Assembly: GCA_902583345.1 (NCBI GenBank) | Contig: CACHVT010000001.1 | Location: forward strand, 62,001-126,000 | DNA from: an uncultured Pelagibacteraceae bacterium | GTDB taxonomy: Bacteria > Pseudomonadota > Alphaproteobacteria > Pelagibacterales > Pelagibacteraceae | DNA: 64,000 nt | Direction of reading: 5' to 3' | Shown: piece by piece, positions 63,506-64,000 of the stretch | Layout: each line of letters starts with the position of its first letter | Numbering within the stretch: the stretch's first letter is position 1 | Program-made: the position numbers and the translations under genes | The notes under the pieces: generated by a model | Told to the model about the DNA's origin: nothing | What the model saw: the letters and a program-made list of their open reading frames with translations, nothing else | Database searches by the model: none

Positions 63506-64000
63506 ATGAAAAATATTTGTGACTGGAATAATTGTATGGAAATAGGAGAATTTAAGGCTCCTTTAGAAAAAGATAATAGTAAAAATTTTAGATTACTTTG
63601 TCTCAAGCATGTAAAAGAATTTAATAAAAATTGGAATTATTTTGCTGGAATGAACGATAAACAAATTTACGAGTTTTTAAAATCTGATATGACATGGCAT
63701 AAACCTACACAAAGTTTTAGTTCTTCTGATAATTTTTTCAAGGTTTTATGGAACAATGCATTAAGGGATGAACTTGATAAATCTAAATTTAAAAGTCATC
63801 TAAATCATATGCGGCAATTTAAATTTGATCAAAACGATATAAAAGCATTTGGAATCCTTGGTATTTCTGTCGGACTTAAATGGGAAAAGATACAAAATAA
63901 GTTTAAAAGCCTTGTCAAAAAATTTCACCCTGATATTAATTTAGGGAATAAAAAATACGAAGAAAAATTAAAGCTGATAACACTGGCTTATACGCAACTT
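63506..64000 (+). CDS. DnaJ-domain protein (cut by window end)
   Basis: The first 165 codons are present and the frame runs to the last base. The J-domain is C-terminal (about 122-165), with the HPD motif in VKKFHPDIN and the family start FGILGISVG. The N-terminal part has a CDWNNC cysteine pair and W/F-rich segments. Its position beside bolA matches a known alphaproteobacterial J-protein. Its Hsp70 partner is not in the window. Confidence 0.9.
   Translation, partial: MKNICDWNNCMEIGEFKAPLEKDNSKNFRLLCLKHVKEFNKNWNYFAGMNDKQIYEFLKSDMTWHKPTQSFSSSDNFFKVLWNNALRDELDKSKFKSHLNHMRQFKFDQNDIKAFGILGISVGLKWEKIQNKFKSLVKKFHPDINLGNKKYEEKLKLITLAYTQL

Noticed and set aside
1..64000. CRISPR array, insertion sequence, prophage or toxin-antitoxin system
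   Set aside because: I found no regularly spaced repeats, transposase or integrase motifs, or toxin-antitoxin pairs. Almost all space is filled by core genes.

Overview
The window is a slice of a streamlined, AT-rich alphaproteobacterial chromosome of the SAR11 (Pelagibacterales) type. The evidence is internal. The 16S rRNA fragment on the minus strand contains, as I recall them, exact matches to two SAR11-specific probe targets (129-150 and 405-426). Gene order is alphaproteobacterial throughout: lysC/prfA/prmC/DUF4167 facing ubiG, kdsB-pheA facing a CycM-type cytochrome, gcrA, aroA-cmk-rpsA-ihfB-pyrF-trpFBA-accD-folC-trxA, hisS-hisZ-hisG, and murA-DUF2948-hisD. Spacers are tiny, every tail-to-tail gene pair abuts or overlaps, and codons are A/T-rich and lysine/asparagine-heavy. 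I see no insertion sequence, prophage, CRISPR array or integron.

Layout. 1-864: 5' third of a 16S gene (minus), its leader with two hairpins, and its promoter region. 865-9367: an M23 envelope peptidase, the operon lysC-ispG-prfA-prmC-DUF4167 (minus), ubiG, a DUF1178 zinc-knuckle protein and argJ. 9434-18057: secA, accA, malate synthase G, and an SRP RNA-dnaX-ebfC-recR unit (minus). 18114-25012: pheA, kdsB, a membrane-anchored cytochrome c, argF, argD, an ABC-2 permease, gcrA, a 49-residue membrane protein and an NDUFA9-like reductase. 25067-37520: a 14-gene plus-strand run for LPS (rnd, a frameshifted kdsD, lptC, lptB), aroA, cmk, rpsA, ihfB, pyrF, trpF-trpB-trpA, accD and folC. 37517-49109: a long minus-strand block with trxA, three DNA-processing genes (sbcB, a PD-(D/E)XK nuclease, rmuC), hisG-hisZ-hisS with tRNA-His as leader, a cold-shock gene flanked by hairpins, tRNA-Phe, infA, hisD, DUF2948, murA, dcd and two small unknown proteins. 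49212-57447: tRNA-Thr, a VTT-domain membrane protein, then rpmH-rnpA-yidD-yidC-argB-HAD-dapD-dapE-HDAC-SET (plus). 57437-64000: def-fmt-truA and an exported protein pair of unknown function (minus), aroK-aroB, bolA, and a DnaJ-domain protein cut by the window end.

Most genes are core biosynthesis: arginine (argJ, argF, argD, argB), lysine/diaminopimelate (lysC, dapD, dapE), histidine (hisG, hisZ, hisD), aromatics and tryptophan (aroK, aroB, aroA, pheA, trpFBA), LPS/Kdo (kdsB, kdsD, lptB, lptC), peptidoglycan (murA), malonyl-CoA (accA, accD), isoprenoids (ispG) and translation. The main oddities are: kdsD split by one base in an A7 run; tryptophan synthase and cytidylate kinase with changed active-site residues; AccA with a hydrophobic C-terminal tail; malate synthase with no room for the glycine riboswitch reported in cultured SAR11; tRNA-His ending four bases before the hisS start; a divergent SRP RNA ending eight bases before the dnaX start; a deacetylase-SET methyltransferase pair; and an RmuC-nuclease-ExoI cluster. 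I found no clear new defence or mobile system. The strongest leads for undescribed biology are the nuclease cluster, the HDAC-SET pair and the structural-RNA-to-mRNA leader junctions.
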